Source: Methyloprofundus sedimenti (GTDB lineage: Bacteria; Pseudomonadota; Gammaproteobacteria; Methylococcales; Methylomonadaceae). Taken from it: a DNA stretch of 64,000 nt. A model generated the notes under the pieces. The model saw nothing but the letters and a program-made list of their open reading frames with translations, ran no database searches and was not told the DNA's origin. Numbering within the stretch: position 1 is the stretch's first letter; every line of letters starts with the position of its first letter. A program made the translations under genes and the position numbers. This document shows positions 1 to 9,732 of this stretch, piece by piece. The stretch spans positions 1,820,896 through 1,884,895 of the forward strand of contig NZ_LPUF01000001.1 in assembly GCF_002072955.1 (NCBI RefSeq), written 5' to 3'.

Positions 1-375
1 ACCTATATTGGAATGACCGTATTTGGCTATAGGTATGCTTTCATCACCATTTATGCCACAGGGCATACTGGTTGCTAATAAAAATTCATCCTCGAGATTG
101 TCATACACAAACTGATGAATAGTGTGCATAAAGTGTATGGTTTCATCAATATCTGCAAAGGGAGGCGTAATAAATTCTAATAAAGCTTCAGAATAATCGG
201 TGGTAATGTGTGGATGCGTCAGTGCTGCACCTAGTTGGTACGGATGTTCAGTTTGTGCAATAAAGCCTTGTTTGGATAGGCGCAGGCTTTCTTTTTCCAG
301 GCCTTTCAGTCCATGTTTTAACAGGGATTGTTGATTATTTTTTATTAGTAGGTGTAAACGATTCGTGCTACTCAT
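1..375 (-). CDS. gshA: Glutamate-cysteine ligase, N-terminal part (cut by window edge)
   Basis: The first 125 codons of a leftward gene are open from an ATG at 373-375 to base 1; the rest lies outside the window. The translation has the GshA hallmarks near the N-terminus: a GLEKESLRL stretch at about residue 24, then HPYQLGAALTHPHITTDYSEALLEFITPP at residues 44-72 (the glutamate and metal site region), then a MPCGI-like motif. The family catalyses ATP-dependent joining of glutamate and cysteine, the first step of glutathione synthesis, in the cytosol. The gene is divergent from recQ with 139 bases between the two starts. The call is firm for the family; whether the enzyme is complete cannot be seen. 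Confidence 0.9.
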   Translation of the reverse strand, partial: MSSTNRLHLLIKNNQQSLLKHGLKGLEKESLRLSKQGFIAQTEHPYQLGAALTHPHITTDYSEALLEFITPPFADIDETIHFMHTIHQFVYDNLEDEFLLATSMPCGINGDESIPIAKYGHSNIG

Positions 376-514
376 GCTCAATATGCAAAAAATCCTGATA
401 GATGCGGGAACGCTTAATTTATAATATGAGTATTATATAACTGTTTTAACAGAGCGTTCGGAATAAGTTTTCGAAGTTATTGCATACGCTCCGCTAAGTT
501 CCAAGGATAACAAC

Positions 515-2659
515 GTGAATCAATCTGATGATAAAGGGAACCAGGCTCAATCTGTTTTACAGACGGTGTTTGGCTATGAGCATTTTCGCGGAGATCAGGC
601 TGAGATTGTTGCACTATTAATTGCCGGGCAAAGCGCTGTTGTGCTAATGCCAACGGGTGGCGGAAAATCCTTGTGTTACCAGATCCCTGCGATAGTCCGG
701 GAAGGTGTGGGTATTGTTATTTCGCCTTTAATCGCCTTAATGCAGGATCAGGTCAATGCTTTACATCAACTAGGTGTTAAAGCCGCATTTTTAAATTCCA
801 CCTTAAGCTATCAACAAGCTCAAACGACTGAGCAGCAATTATTGCGTGGAGAGCTGGATCTGCTTTATGTTGCCCCCGAGAGGTTAACGTCAGAAAGGAC
901 TCTGCAGTTATTTAAGCGTTTGAATATTGCTTTATTTGCCATTGACGAAGCGCATTGTGTTTCTCAATGGGGGCATGATTTCCGTAGTGATTATCTACAG
1001 TTATCTTTATTAGCAGAGCGATTTCCTGATATTCCCCGAATAGCCCTGACGGCAACAGCTGATCAGCGTACTCGTGAAGAAATTATTACTCGATTGGCAT
1101 TAAGCCAGGCAAAGCTATTTATTGGTGGCTTTGATCGCCCGAATATCCGCTATAGTATTGTGCAAAAGCAAAATGCACGACAACAATTATTAAACTTTAT
1201 TCAGGCAGACCATCAGGGTGATGCCGGGATTGTGTATTGTTTGTCGCGTAAAAAAGTTGAGGCAACTGCAGAGTGGCTGCAGAGTAAGGGAGTTGATGCT
1301 TATCCCTATCATGCCGGACTATCACATGAGCTGCGTAATAAACATCAACATCAATTTTTAATGAACGAAGGGGTGGTCATTGTCGCTACCGTTGCTTTTG
1401 GTATGGGTATAGACAAACCCAATGTACGTTTTGTGGCGCATCTGGATTTACCCAAAAGCATCGAAGGTTATTATCAGGAAACCGGACGGGCAGGGCGGGA
1501 TGGCGAGCCAGCTAATGCATGGATGACTTATGGCTTGCAGGATGTTATTACGCTACGTCAAATGTTACAAGGATCTGATGCCGATGAAATGCATAAACGG
1601 GTTGAACTGCATAAACTGGATGCCATGCTGGGTTTATGTGAACAGGTGTCATGTCGACGCGAAGTCCTGTTAAATTATTTTGGTGAAATGGATACTCGAC
1701 CCTGTGGTAATTGTGATACCTGCCTTGAACCTGTAGAAACCTGGGATGGTACGGTTGCGGCTCAGCAAGCTTTATCCTGTATTTATCGTACCGAACAGCG
1801 CTTTGGGGTGAATTATTTACTGGATATTTTATTAGGCAAAGATGTTGAGCGTATCAAGAGTTTTGGACATGATAAACAAAGTACTTTCGGAATAGGCAAA
1901 GATCTGGACGAAAGCCAGTGGCGTTCAGTCTTCAGGCAACTGGTGGTTAAAGGTCTGGTAGATGTTGACTTTGAAGCGTATGGTGCATTAAAACTCAATA
2001 GCACTTGTCGGCCAATATTGCGTGGCGAAACACAAATCAGGCTGCGTAAGGATTTAGCTAAACCAAAGAGTAAAAAAGCCAAAGTGACTCGGGGGGATTT
2101 TGCTCTTCATAGAGATAATGTCCTATGGGATGCTTTACGTGCAAAACGCCGCGAGCTGGCCGATGATCAGGATGTGCCACCGTATATTATTTTTAGTGAT
2201 GCCAGCCTGACTGATATGGTAGAAAGAGTTCCCTTAAATCATCAACAATTTGCGCAAATTTCGGGTGTAGGAGCGAAAAAACTGGAATTGTATGCGGATG
2301 AATTTCTAAGCATCATTAGAGATATTCACCAAACACAAGATCAAAACTCAGAACTATCTGAAACAGTAGATGAGTCTGTTGCTTTATTTAAAGTTGGGTT
2401 TTCTGTTGAAAAAATAGCACTACAGCGAGGTTTAACAGACACAACCATATACGGTCATCTTGCTCAGGGTATTGCACAGGGCGTTATAGAATTAACCGAT
2501 GTGATTGAATTAAGTGACCAGGAAATTAACACTATTCAGGATGAAATCCTGAGTCTGCCAGCGGAACAAAATAATGCCTTAAAACCCGTGTATGAAGCTT
2601 TAGATGCAGCGTATAACTATGGCGTTATTCGCTGTGTGCGGGCTGCCATGGAAATTTAA
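515..2659 (+). CDS. recQ: ATP-dependent DNA helicase RecQ
   Basis: A 714-residue superfamily 2 helicase with the full RecQ layout. Walker A MPTGGGKS is at residues 45-52 and the DEAH box at 144-147, followed by the RecQ-specific aromatic-rich loop. The second RecA fold ends in the [10 protein letters not shown] motif. A zinc-binding segment ([11 protein letters not shown], then CGNCDTC) lies near residues 380-405, followed by the RQC winged helix and an HRDC domain near 540-615. The last 100 residues form an extra helical HTH_40-like tail seen in a subset of longer RecQ proteins. The start is GTG, with AAGGA about ten bases upstream. The family unwinds DNA 3' to 5' in recombination and replication-fork repair. 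The gene stands alone and its neighbours do not refine the role. Confidence 0.97.
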   Translation: MNQSDDKGNQAQSVLQTVFGYEHFRGDQAEIVALLIAGQSAVVLMPTGGGKSLCYQIPAIVREGVGIVISPLIALMQDQVNALHQLGVKAAFLNSTLSYQQAQTTEQQLLRGELDLLYVAPERLTSERTLQLFKRLNIALFAIDEAHCVSQWGHDFRSDYLQLSLLAERFPDIPRIALTATADQRTREEIITRLALSQAKLFIGGFDRPNIRYSIVQKQNARQQLLNFIQADHQGDAGIVYCLSRKKVEATAEWLQSKGVDAYPYHAGLSHELRNKHQHQFLMNEGVVIVATVAFGMGIDKPNVRFVAHLDLPKSIEGYYQETGRAGRDGEPANAWMTYGLQDVITLRQMLQGSDADEMHKRVELHKLDAMLGLCEQVSCRREVLLNYFGEMDTRPCGNCDTCLEPVETWDGTVAAQQALSCIYRTEQRFGVNYLLDILLGKDVERIKSFGHDKQSTFGIGKDLDESQWRSVFRQLVVKGLVDVDFEAYGALKLNSTCRPILRGETQIRLRKDLAKPKSKKAKVTRGDFALHRDNVLWDALRAKRRELADDQDVPPYIIFSDASLTDMVERVPLNHQQFAQISGVGAKKLELYADEFLSIIRDIHQTQDQNSELSETVDESVALFKVGFSVEKIALQRGLTDTTIYGHLAQGIAQGVIELTDVIELSDQEINTIQDEILSLPAEQNNALKPVYEALDAAYNYGVIRCVRAAMEI

Positions 2660-2689
2660 TGAGGTAAATTTACTATATAGTAAAGCTTG

Positions 2690-2720
2690 TTTTAATGCAT
2701 ACAAACGACAAGCCTTTTGA
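2690..2720. terminator. Possible terminator between recQ and fic
   Basis: An imperfect inverted repeat, AAAGCTTGT paired with ACAAGCCTT and ending in TTTT, lies just after the recQ stop and before the convergent fic stop. The loop is long and one pair mismatches, so the call is weak. Confidence 0.3.
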
Positions 2721-2785
2721 TCGTGTGGTGAAGTGCAGATACCTGTTTAAAATGCAAGGTTGATTACCGAAAATATTCTTAATAC

Positions 2786-3817
2786 CTAATAAGTGCATAA
2801 GGCTTCAGCTATTAAATTTTTTGTTGCCACATATGATTGCTGACAAAATAGTGTAAAAGGTTTTAAAAGTGCATCATTCGGCCAAACGCCTGTTGTGTTG
2901 CTCAGTTGACCTATCTGTACCTGATAATCTGCTAGACACTCAATATATTCACGGCGTTGCGATATTTCTATTACCAGCGGCGGCAAGCTTGCTTTAAGTA
3001 AAATAATATTGGCCAATAAACGAGCGATACGGCCATTTCCATCCCAAAATGGATGAATGTGTACAATCGCCATATGTACTTTGGCGTAATAGTAAGCTGC
3101 ATTATTGATTGTGACAGTAGCAATATCTACCGTGTTAATCATCTCAATGACTTCATTCATTAATGCATCAACATGCAATGGATGGGCATATTCAATAAAT
3201 ACTTGTTTTGCTTGAGATGTAACAGCATACGTACCATTTGGCTCTACTTTCCAGGCACCTATCGGCTTATAGATATCCAGTGCTATTTCTGTTTGTACTG
3301 CCTTATGTAATTCATAGATAAGTGTTTTGCATAGTGGTTTTTGTAAGCTCTGATAGAGTATATCAATCGCTTTAGCATGTCCAAATACCTCCAGGTGCTC
3401 TTTAAGTGGCTTTCCTGAAATGGTTAATCCCAGGCCAAGTATTGCATGAGTATCACCAAGAGTTAATGTGTTGCCTTCTAATGCCGTGGAACTATGTGTC
3501 CATAAATCACGAATCTGTGCTAATACAGCAGAACGTTTATGTTTAGCTACCGAATCTAAAAAAGTGCGCTCAGTATTAGTTGAGTCCGTGGCATATTGCT
3601 TGGTAAAGCTTGTATCCGAAAGACAGAGATAACGAGTGCCGCGCTTTTGTCCCGTTCGCTGTAATATGCCTGTGTCTACCCATTGATGCAACCAGCGTCG
3701 CAAAGTTCTTTCTGGTATAGAGTGTGCCATTAATACTGAAATTTCAGGCAAACTTAATGCTAGCTGGGATTGTTTTAACTGGCCAAATACGGCCATTTTT
3801 TTTGCTTGATTAGACAT
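2786..3817 (-). CDS. Fic-domain protein with N-terminal helix-turn-helix (probable AMP-transferase)
   Basis: A 343-residue Fic family protein. The signature HPFWDGNGR is intact at residues 255-263, with catalytic His255 and the anion-binding GNGR, so it should be able to transfer a nucleotide monophosphate to a protein hydroxyl. An upstream S-T-A-L-E-G-N stretch (residues 110-116) matches the class II inhibitory helix pattern [S/T]xxxE[G/N], whose glutamate blocks ATP. The enzyme is therefore probably self-inhibited at rest. Residues 20-70 look like a winged helix (SIPERTLRRWLHQWVDTGILQRTG), an arrangement found in many stand-alone Fic proteins. No antitoxin-like small gene is adjacent, consistent with built-in inhibition. 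The target protein is unknown. Confidence 0.9.
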   Translation of the reverse strand: MSNQAKKMAVFGQLKQSQLALSLPEISVLMAHSIPERTLRRWLHQWVDTGILQRTGQKRGTRYLCLSDTSFTKQYATDSTNTERTFLDSVAKHKRSAVLAQIRDLWTHSSTALEGNTLTLGDTHAILGLGLTISGKPLKEHLEVFGHAKAIDILYQSLQKPLCKTLIYELHKAVQTEIALDIYKPIGAWKVEPNGTYAVTSQAKQVFIEYAHPLHVDALMNEVIEMINTVDIATVTINNAAYYYAKVHMAIVHIHPFWDGNGRIARLLANIILLKASLPPLVIEISQRREYIECLADYQVQIGQLSNTTGVWPNDALLKPFTLFCQQSYVATKNLIAEALCTY

Positions 3818-4013
3818 AAGACATAAATACTGTGATTAATACAGCCATATTTTATTATAAATGGCCGTATTAATAAGACAAGTTAAAAGGGGAGTATGGA
3901 TGTCTTAAAGAGAATGAATGATATATAAACGTAGGGTATCAGGGCAATCACTTCCAAATTTTCTGAATTCGCAATTCGGGGCCTGAGCTTTTTTTTCTGA
4001 CCCTTTTTTGTGC

Positions 4014-4450
4014 TTTTTTTGAACTTTTTCATTAATTAATCGTTGTGCTCGCTACTCTGTCTCGACTCTTGAAATATTAATATCGAATACCTGGCATGTT
4101 TCAAAGCAATCTTCCGTGTGTTGCCCTTTTGGTAAGGAACGGCGATCAATAGTAATAATCTCGATTTCGTCAGAATCATCAATTTTTTGTACTGTTGTGC
4201 CTACATGCGATTTTTGTCTGCTAGAATGTTTATCTGATTGTTTGCGATTGCTTTTTTTCCTGTTAGGATCACTTGCAGGTGGTTTACTGCTATTTTTGCT
4301 ATTCAGTGTCACTCGATTGAGTAATACCGTAATTAAAAATAGAATCACTTCCAATACTGATTTTAACGCAGGTGATATATCACGCTCAGTTTCAAGCAAC
4401 TGCTTGGCATGGCTGATTGCGGAATCAACATCGATGAAATCTATTTTCAA
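4014..4450 (-). pseudogene. IS66-type transposase, N-terminal remnant with a nonsense codon
   Basis: The open frame of 132 codons (4052-4450) begins like the N-terminus of IS66-type transposases: a leucine-rich helical segment, then NSKNSSKPPASDPNRKK at residues 50-66 and a basic Lys/Arg/Ser linker. It ends at VFDINISRVETE followed by TAG. Reading through the stop gives RAQRLINEK, which is how I recall the intact family continuing after a tyrosine, so TAG probably replaced a Tyr codon. Homology then stops at about 4014 and the catalytic DDE domain is absent. No terminal inverted repeats were found. It is a dead fragment. Confidence 0.75.
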
Positions 4451-4741
4451 GTGGTAACCTGTTTTGCCTTAGGGCCTGGCTCATTATCTCAAGGGAATCT
4501 AAATCCTGAATTTTCTTTGCTGTAAGCGGTTATAAGGGGAATAAGATCATAGGTATTTAAGGGGGGGAATCTTTTGATGCCTATAGCGATAGAAGCATTA
4601 AAAAGTAAATTTATCGACTAGTGATCAAGTCACTAAAATTTACAAAATCAGGCTAAAATCCTGTCAAGAAATTTTTTAATTATTTACGCTGAGTAGTAAC
4701 GAAAATGTAACACTTTTTTGTCTCGTTAGGAGTTCAACACT

Positions 4742-5141
4742 ATGTTAAGTGCACTGGCAAAACCGTTAAACCGGGATCAATGGATCTCTGAAGCAGCCTA
4801 CTTCCTGGCAAAAGCAAGAGACTTTGAGTCTGGCAAGGCACTTAATGATTGGCTGGAAGCTGAAATTGCCTATTGTGACATGCTGATAAGTGCTTATATA
4901 GCAGCTCTGGATGAAGATAATCAACCAATAACCATTTGTAGTTTACAGCCAGTTAGCAACCTTATTAGGTATAGAGAAATCGGACGAGATAACATCTAAA
5001 GTTGAACTAGTAAAAGCTATTCAGAATACTACAAAACATCGTCCCTGTTTTCAGAGTGAGGACAATAACCATTGTCAAGAACTGGAATGTCAGTGGACAA
5101 GTGAATGTCGAAAATTAACCGCTTCATGGTATTTTGAATAA
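4742..5141 (+). pseudogene. DUF2934 protein with C-terminal Cys-rich tail, split by a one-base frameshift
   Basis: Codons 1-68 read as a DUF2934 protein (ISEAAYFLAKARDFESGKALNDWLEAE). The frame then runs on for 17 unlikely codons to a stop at 4999. If one C of the CC at 4949-4950 is ignored, the sequence continues in frame as QLATLLGIEKSDEITSK, then KVELVKAIQ, then a Cys-rich end (CFQ, HCQ, ECQW, ECRKL) closing at TAA 5139-5141. A leucine-rich KxELVKAIQ helix followed by four cysteines is a plausible SAP-like plus metal-binding tail. The intact product would be about 133 residues with no known function. The extra base may be a real mutation or a sequencing error in a CC run. Confidence 0.7.
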
Positions 5142-5264
5142 AGCAATGGATCCCTATTTATTGAATTCATATTTAATTGTTCTTCCTGCTAGTCATTGCG
5201 ATTTGTTCTTTTGTTCAAATCGCAATGACAGTGAAATAAGTAAATTGAAAATTAAATAATTAAT

Positions 5265-5768
5265 TTAATATGCAGGAGGAAGGAGCGGTTCGATACCCTC
5301 AAATTCGGCGCTCGGATGATGCTTGACAATGATTTTACTAATATCATCGATTTGCTCCTTAGAAATATCGACCATAACTAATAACTCTCCATTTTCAATA
5401 GCTTCTTCGTATTTCTTGACTTTTGAATTTCCTACCTGAAGGCCTGCCAATCCGCTCATCATGGCGCCGATCGTCCCTCCAAAGACTAAAACTCCCAGCA
5501 CCGGAGCTCCAGCAATAGCAAATCCTGCAAAACGTAAGCCGACAAGACCTGCCAGCAAGCCGGTTGTCGCTCCTAAGGCTGCCCCCCGTTCTACAGCAGG
5601 TATAAAGTCAGTCTTTTGAAATTCGGTCGCTTCCGGCAAATCTTCCAGGGGTGTATCCCTTTTTGCCAAGATATGCAGATGATAATCTTCTATCCCTAAT
5701 GTATGTAGTTCATCAACAATTTTATGAGTAACTTCGATATTTGGTACTAAAAAGTAAATTCTTCTCAT
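5265..5768 (-). CDS. DUF1269-type membrane protein
   Basis: A 167-residue protein with a short N-terminal alpha/beta domain (MRRIYFLVPNIEVTHKIVDEL, residues 1-21). A Gly/Ala-rich hydrophobic hairpin follows (about residues 60-112, with repeated GAALGA, GLLAGLVG and GGTIGAM), and the C-terminal domain ends in a proline-rich tail. This matches small inner-membrane proteins annotated as DUF1269 or general-stress 17M-like. The ATG at 5768 has AGGAGCATG directly before it. The gene stands alone. The role is unknown; related proteins are often linked to stress, but nothing in this locus shows it. Confidence 0.75.
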   Translation of the reverse strand: MRRIYFLVPNIEVTHKIVDELHTLGIEDYHLHILAKRDTPLEDLPEATEFQKTDFIPAVERGAALGATTGLLAGLVGLRFAGFAIAGAPVLGVLVFGGTIGAMMSGLAGLQVGNSKVKKYEEAIENGELLVMVDISKEQIDDISKIIVKHHPSAEFEGIEPLLPPAY

Positions 5769-5876
5769 GACATGCTCCTATGTAAAATTTTAACTAAACT
5801 AAAAACGTTAATACTGTTAAGTTTACTCTTCTGAAAATTAAATTTGTATAATCTAAAAAGATTATATTGTTTCTTA

Positions 5877-6662
5877 TCATTTTCTTTGATCTATCAATTG
5901 TCCCTTTGATATGCAAATTAATTCATTAACTAAAAACGGCTGCCAGGCTTCTTCCGTTAGTGGTACGCTGGCGCATAAAATAAGCTGTTGATCAACAGCG
6001 ATACCTGGTTGGAGTTGAACTCCCGGTGCAACAATATCAGTTTGAAATTCTTTACAATGCCTGGATAACCTCCATAAGCCTGGCTCCCTTGCATCATTAG
6101 AATAGCTGCGACAACCGGCAAAAGCATAGACTCGGCTATCCACAGCATAAAGGAAGTTGCACGGGCCTAATTTCGCAAGCTCACATCCAAATGCATGAAT
6201 AACATCCATGATAGCCGAGTTGCTTCTTATTGCTGTCATTATACGTTCAAGTAAAACACAGAATGCCCACTCAGCATCGGTACTTCCTATAGGCTGAAAG
6301 TGCTCTGTTTTTTTAAACAAATCAAAGATGTCAGGCGTATCACCGTTGAACATAAACAAGTGATTCTGCCCCTGCCATTCACGACTAAAAGGGTGAGTGT
6401 TTGCTAAGCTGATGTCACCCACTGTACAGTGCCTGACATGAGAGAGAATTGTATTGCCATTAATGCCTTCCTGAGCCATAAACCGGGCTAAAAATGACTC
6501 ATGGGCACTTACTGGTTCGCGATAAATATACGCGTCATTGCCATCCATATTTGCTAAGCCCCAGCCATCCTGATTTAGGCCTGTGGCATGCCGCACAAAT
6601 TGCGCCAAAGATAATTTGAGATGACATGGGTATTTAGCGCTTAAGGCAAATAATTCACACAT
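5877..6662 (-). CDS. Class II glutamine amidotransferase, YafJ-like
   Basis: The ATG at 6662 is chosen because it places Cys directly after the initiator Met (MCELFALSAK). The N-terminal Cys is the catalytic nucleophile of Ntn-type class II amidotransferases once Met is removed; a longer reading from 6674 would bury it. Other family marks follow: GWGLA near residue 33, SHVRHCTVGDISLANTHPF near 76-95, a FMFNGD-like motif and STDAEWAF near 125. The protein is about 261 residues, the usual size for the stand-alone YafJ group. It should release ammonia from glutamine or act on a gamma-glutamyl compound. No synthetase partner is nearby and the substrate is unknown. Confidence 0.88.
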   Translation of the reverse strand: MCELFALSAKYPCHLKLSLAQFVRHATGLNQDGWGLANMDGNDAYIYREPVSAHESFLARFMAQEGINGNTILSHVRHCTVGDISLANTHPFSREWQGQNHLFMFNGDTPDIFDLFKKTEHFQPIGSTDAEWAFCVLLERIMTAIRSNSAIMDVIHAFGCELAKLGPCNFLYAVDSRVYAFAGCRSYSNDAREPGLWRLSRHCKEFQTDIVAPGVQLQPGIAVDQQLILCASVPLTEEAWQPFLVNELICISKGQLIDQRK

Positions 6663-6715
6663 AACAGACAACAATTATGTCAGGCATTTTAAATCAGCAG
6701 GTAATCCCATCATTT

Positions 6716-7258
6716 TCAATCGTTCATTTTTTCTTCAACGGGTAATTTTATCGCTTGTAGCTTTTTTCTTTGTTCTGCTGTTAATGTAGCATCTATATTT
6801 TTACGTACTATTATCTCTGCTTCAACAAGCGCATCAAAATCATCTGTATGTGCTCTTCCTGCTTTACGAATTGAATCGACAGTTGCCCCGGGGTTGCGTA
6901 ATTCCTTGAGTGCTTTCGTCATACTTTTACGAGGGCTATCTAATAATTCTTTACGAGCTTTTTTGTGATTCATCTGAATGCGCATGATCTTACCCAGCTG
7001 CTCATCAGTGAGATTCAAAACTTCGGCCTGTTCAAGTACTATAGCACTATAACTTTTCGCCTTTTCTTTCATACCTTTTTGTTTCATTTCTTTTTTTTCC
7101 TTTTTAGCCTCTCTTTTCTGTTGTCTTTTCTCCATTTTCTGCTGCTTTGTCTCTTGCTCTGTATTTGTATAGGGTTTGTATTCAGCACTGGCGATGCTAC
7201 AGCCAAAGAATAGCAAACTAAAAAGAATACTCGTCATTTGTGATTTTGTTATTTTCAT
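6716..7258 (-). CDS. Spy/CpxP-like periplasmic protein
   Basis: A 180-residue protein with a cleavable or lipoprotein-type signal (MKITKSQMTSILFSLLFFGCSIASA). Next comes a strongly basic, Lys/Glu/Gln-rich coiled segment (about residues 35-66), then a helical domain with LTDEQLGKIMRIQ and a closing LTAEQRKKLQAIK. Paired LTxEQ motifs are typical of Spy/CpxP-type periplasmic chaperones and heavy-metal sensors. The long lysine-rich insert is unusual and may stick to envelope polymers or nucleic acid. The gene is monocistronic. The fold is a moderate-confidence call and the function is inferred. Confidence 0.65.
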   Translation of the reverse strand: MKITKSQMTSILFSLLFFGCSIASAEYKPYTNTEQETKQQKMEKRQQKREAKKEKKEMKQKGMKEKAKSYSAIVLEQAEVLNLTDEQLGKIMRIQMNHKKARKELLDSPRKSMTKALKELRNPGATVDSIRKAGRAHTDDFDALVEAEIIVRKNIDATLTAEQRKKLQAIKLPVEEKMND

Positions 7259-7450
7259 TTTATTTCTCCAATCTAGAGTGGTGATTTAGTGCAGTCTTCC
7301 ATAAAAAATGTTTCTCAGGAGACCAAAATGAACACTCAGGAATATCACCTTATTCCCGATGTTCTTTACCAATGCATTCATCAGGTTTTATTAAAACCAT
7401 TTAATCATATATAAAGGGCAACGCCCATATACAAGTTTTTAAATTTCACA

Positions 7451-8386
7451 TTAGCGTAATATCCCTAGAACAATTAAATCAGTCGCCTGCTCAGGGCTAA
7501 GACCATGCACTATCAAAGTTTCCAATTGCTTATTTTCGATAGTCCCGATCGCGGCTTCATGAGTGATTTTTGCCAGTGGGTGAGAGACCTTGACGACAGG
7601 TATCGATTGTCCTTCCGCTTTATCTTTAATGATTTCCAGACAATCCATATGGCCTCTTGCACCTTCTGCACAGCCTTCGGTAATTCCGGTTATCACTGCT
7701 TTTGCTTCACCTTCCAGTGCAACGCGGCTTTTAATCACACTATGCGAAAACCGGCCAATAAGGCTAACCTTCTCACTTATTTTTATTTCATCTTTTGCAT
7801 GTCCGAAAACACGCGATGTTAGCTCAACAACAGCATGTTCTTCCGCTTCTACTGAATAATCCAGGTAAAGTTTGCCTACATGACCTTTTGTTAAGGAAAA
7901 ATCAGAGAAATAGGTTCCATGCTTAGCAACCTTTATCTTGGCTGAAGACAAGACTTTAATTCCTCCCGACTGGCTATGAAAATGACTATCCGTAAAAGAT
8001 AATGATGCGCCTTCGCTAATCTCAATCGTTTTGTCCATGATGTGTTTGGCAGTATCGACTGTCGTAAATAAACCGTGCGAGATAAAACTGACATTGGCAT
8101 AAGGCTCCAGGATAATATGAACTCTGAAATTTTGCCTACCGATTTGCTGCATCATGCTAAAACACAGATGTACGGGGTTGGTCACCTGCGTGTAACTTGT
8201 CACGGTAATTTCGGCAATCGTCAAATCCGGATGCTGTTCAACTTCAATTTTGATACCTGGAATGGTCTGTTTGCTCAACAAAACCTGACCGTCAACAGCA
8301 ATATGAGCGGTGTTTTGGTCATCCAGTAGTTTGCTATTTTCTCCAGCTGAATTTAACAGCAAGCGAAATTTATCAAATATTGACAT
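7451..8386 (-). CDS. SufB/SufD-like scaffold of a minimal Fe-S assembly pair (SmsB type)
   Basis: About 311 residues from the ATG at 8386, which sits just after GGGAG; a longer start at 8407 is less likely. The C-terminal half is a SufB/D beta-helix: VFGHAKDEIKISEKVSLIG, ARGHMDCLEIIKD with a conserved-looking Cys, then HEAAIGTIENKQLETLIVHGL. The protein lacks the long N-terminal region of SufB. It overlaps the upstream ATPase gene by 14 bases, so the two are surely co-expressed. The pair matches the two-gene SUF-like systems of archaea and anaerobes (described as SMS), which assemble [4Fe-4S] clusters. No sufA, sufE or sufS is present here, so the sulfur donor is unknown. Confidence 0.85.
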   Translation of the reverse strand: MSIFDKFRLLLNSAGENSKLLDDQNTAHIAVDGQVLLSKQTIPGIKIEVEQHPDLTIAEITVTSYTQVTNPVHLCFSMMQQIGRQNFRVHIILEPYANVSFISHGLFTTVDTAKHIMDKTIEISEGASLSFTDSHFHSQSGGIKVLSSAKIKVAKHGTYFSDFSLTKGHVGKLYLDYSVEAEEHAVVELTSRVFGHAKDEIKISEKVSLIGRFSHSVIKSRVALEGEAKAVITGITEGCAEGARGHMDCLEIIKDKAEGQSIPVVKVSHPLAKITHEAAIGTIENKQLETLIVHGLSPEQATDLIVLGILR

Positions 8387-9095
8387 GATTACACTCCCGA
8401 CCATCACAGATAATACAGCTTCTGGATTTGTAGCTGTGAATAACCTTTTCAGGAGTACCCGTTAAAATAACTTTACCGCCACACAGCAGTGAAGCCTTGT
8501 CTGCGACTGAGGCAATCTCTTCGCGATGACTGATTAATAGAACAGTAGATCCCTGCAATTGAATTTGCTTTATAACTGAAATAATATTTTTAATCGTCAG
8601 CAGATCAATGCCGGAAACTGGTTCATCCAAAATACATAGGCGAGGCCGTAAAGCTAGCATAGAAGCCAGTTCAATGCGTTTTCTTTCCCCACCGCTCATG
8701 GTTTTATCCAGCATTCTGTCAAGATAGTCATCGGCACTCAGTCCAACGCTTAGCAAACATTGCGTCAATTCTGCCTGTTTGTTCAGACTTAAATAGTTGC
8801 GCACCGAGATACCTTCAAAATAGGCGGGTTCTTGCCAAACCATGGAAATACCAAGATTCGCGCGTTTCTGTAAAGAGTACTGATCAATTTTCTGTTGTGC
8901 AAAAAATATCTCACCGTAATTGATATGATAACCTTCACAACCCATAATCAACCGTGCCAAGGTACTTTTACCGGTGCCATTAGTGCCGATGAGAGCATGA
9001 ATTTCAGCTTCTTGAATATTCAGATCAAGATTATCCAGAACAGTTTTGTTGTCAGCGGTAAAGGTTACGTGGCGTATCTCGAGTAATGGCATCAT
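8373..9095 (-). CDS. SufC-like ABC ATPase (SmsC type)
   Basis: A 240-residue ABC ATPase. Walker A is GTNGTGKSTLARL (about residues 38-50), the Q-loop region is MVWQEPAYF, the signature is MSGGERKRIELASML, Walker B is LCILDEP, and the switch His lies in LLISHREE. The [ST]GGE(R/K)KR variant of the signature and the spacing are SufC-like. It probably drives the SufB-like partner encoded just downstream, with which it overlaps. The last 25 residues carry CIICDGRECNH, a Cys/His-rich tail not expected in ordinary SufC; it might bind metal or a cluster. The ribosome site before the double ATG is poor. The call is firm for the family and good for the SmsC subtype. Confidence 0.87.
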   Translation of the reverse strand: MMPLLEIRHVTFTADNKTVLDNLDLNIQEAEIHALIGTNGTGKSTLARLIMGCEGYHINYGEIFFAQQKIDQYSLQKRANLGISMVWQEPAYFEGISVRNYLSLNKQAELTQCLLSVGLSADDYLDRMLDKTMSGGERKRIELASMLALRPRLCILDEPVSGIDLLTIKNIISVIKQIQLQGSTVLLISHREEIASVADKASLLCGGKVILTGTPEKVIHSYKSRSCIICDGRECNHVNI

Positions 9096-9152
9096 AGAAT
9101 CTTTAGCCTTGAATGGGTAAGGGCGAAAATAAAATAGTTACATGCTTTAATT

Positions 9153-9732
9153 TCACTGGGTTCGCTTGCAGGGATTAATGTCCCCAGGGTTTTTCATAAT
9201 AATGCACTCCATCATAAGACCACTCACAACTGAAAACAACACAATATTAAATACAAAAATAAAGGTGTAGAGAATACCAAAACAGTGCACCATAAGGGCC
9301 GTATGGGAATTTTTATTGCCCGGTTATAAAGTAATGAGACGAGAAGAGATGTTTGCATACCTTTGGCTTATAGCTCTTCTGGAGCAGAGGGTACCAGATA
9401 AATATGGAACCCACAGAAATGGTGCCAGCCGCAATGGCAAAAATAAAGCCAAAAGCTGGTAGCTACGTGTATAAAATCATTACAAAATAATCCAGACTTT
9501 CAATACTATAAATCGGCACAATTAAGCGTACACCAATATGTAAGTACCCATGCATAATTATTTGAACTAAAATTACGAGAGTCAAAATTCATCATTTTCG
9601 ATAAAAATTCTATTTTTTTCAAAAAGGTTAAATCAATTTTGCGTGAGTACTTAGTATCAGGTCTGCCAATAGGCCCCCGTAGCCAAGACTACTTTTTAGT
9701 TTTTTGGCCAGACTTGACTTCCCCGAAGACAT
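9153..9732 (-). pseudogene. Decayed second permease gene
   Basis: Downstream of the broken permease, an ATG at 9732 opens a short frame (MSSGKSSLAKKLKSSLGYGG...), as expected for a following membrane gene. The frame soon closes, and readable membrane segments then appear in different frames: FGFIFAIAAGTISVGSIFI near 9400-9460, and GILYTFIFVFNIVLFSVVSGL near 9215-9275, closing with TGA at 9153. Together these look like one decayed polytopic membrane protein with several frameshifts. The family cannot be named with certainty; a COG0701-like permease partner is a guess. Confidence 0.45.
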
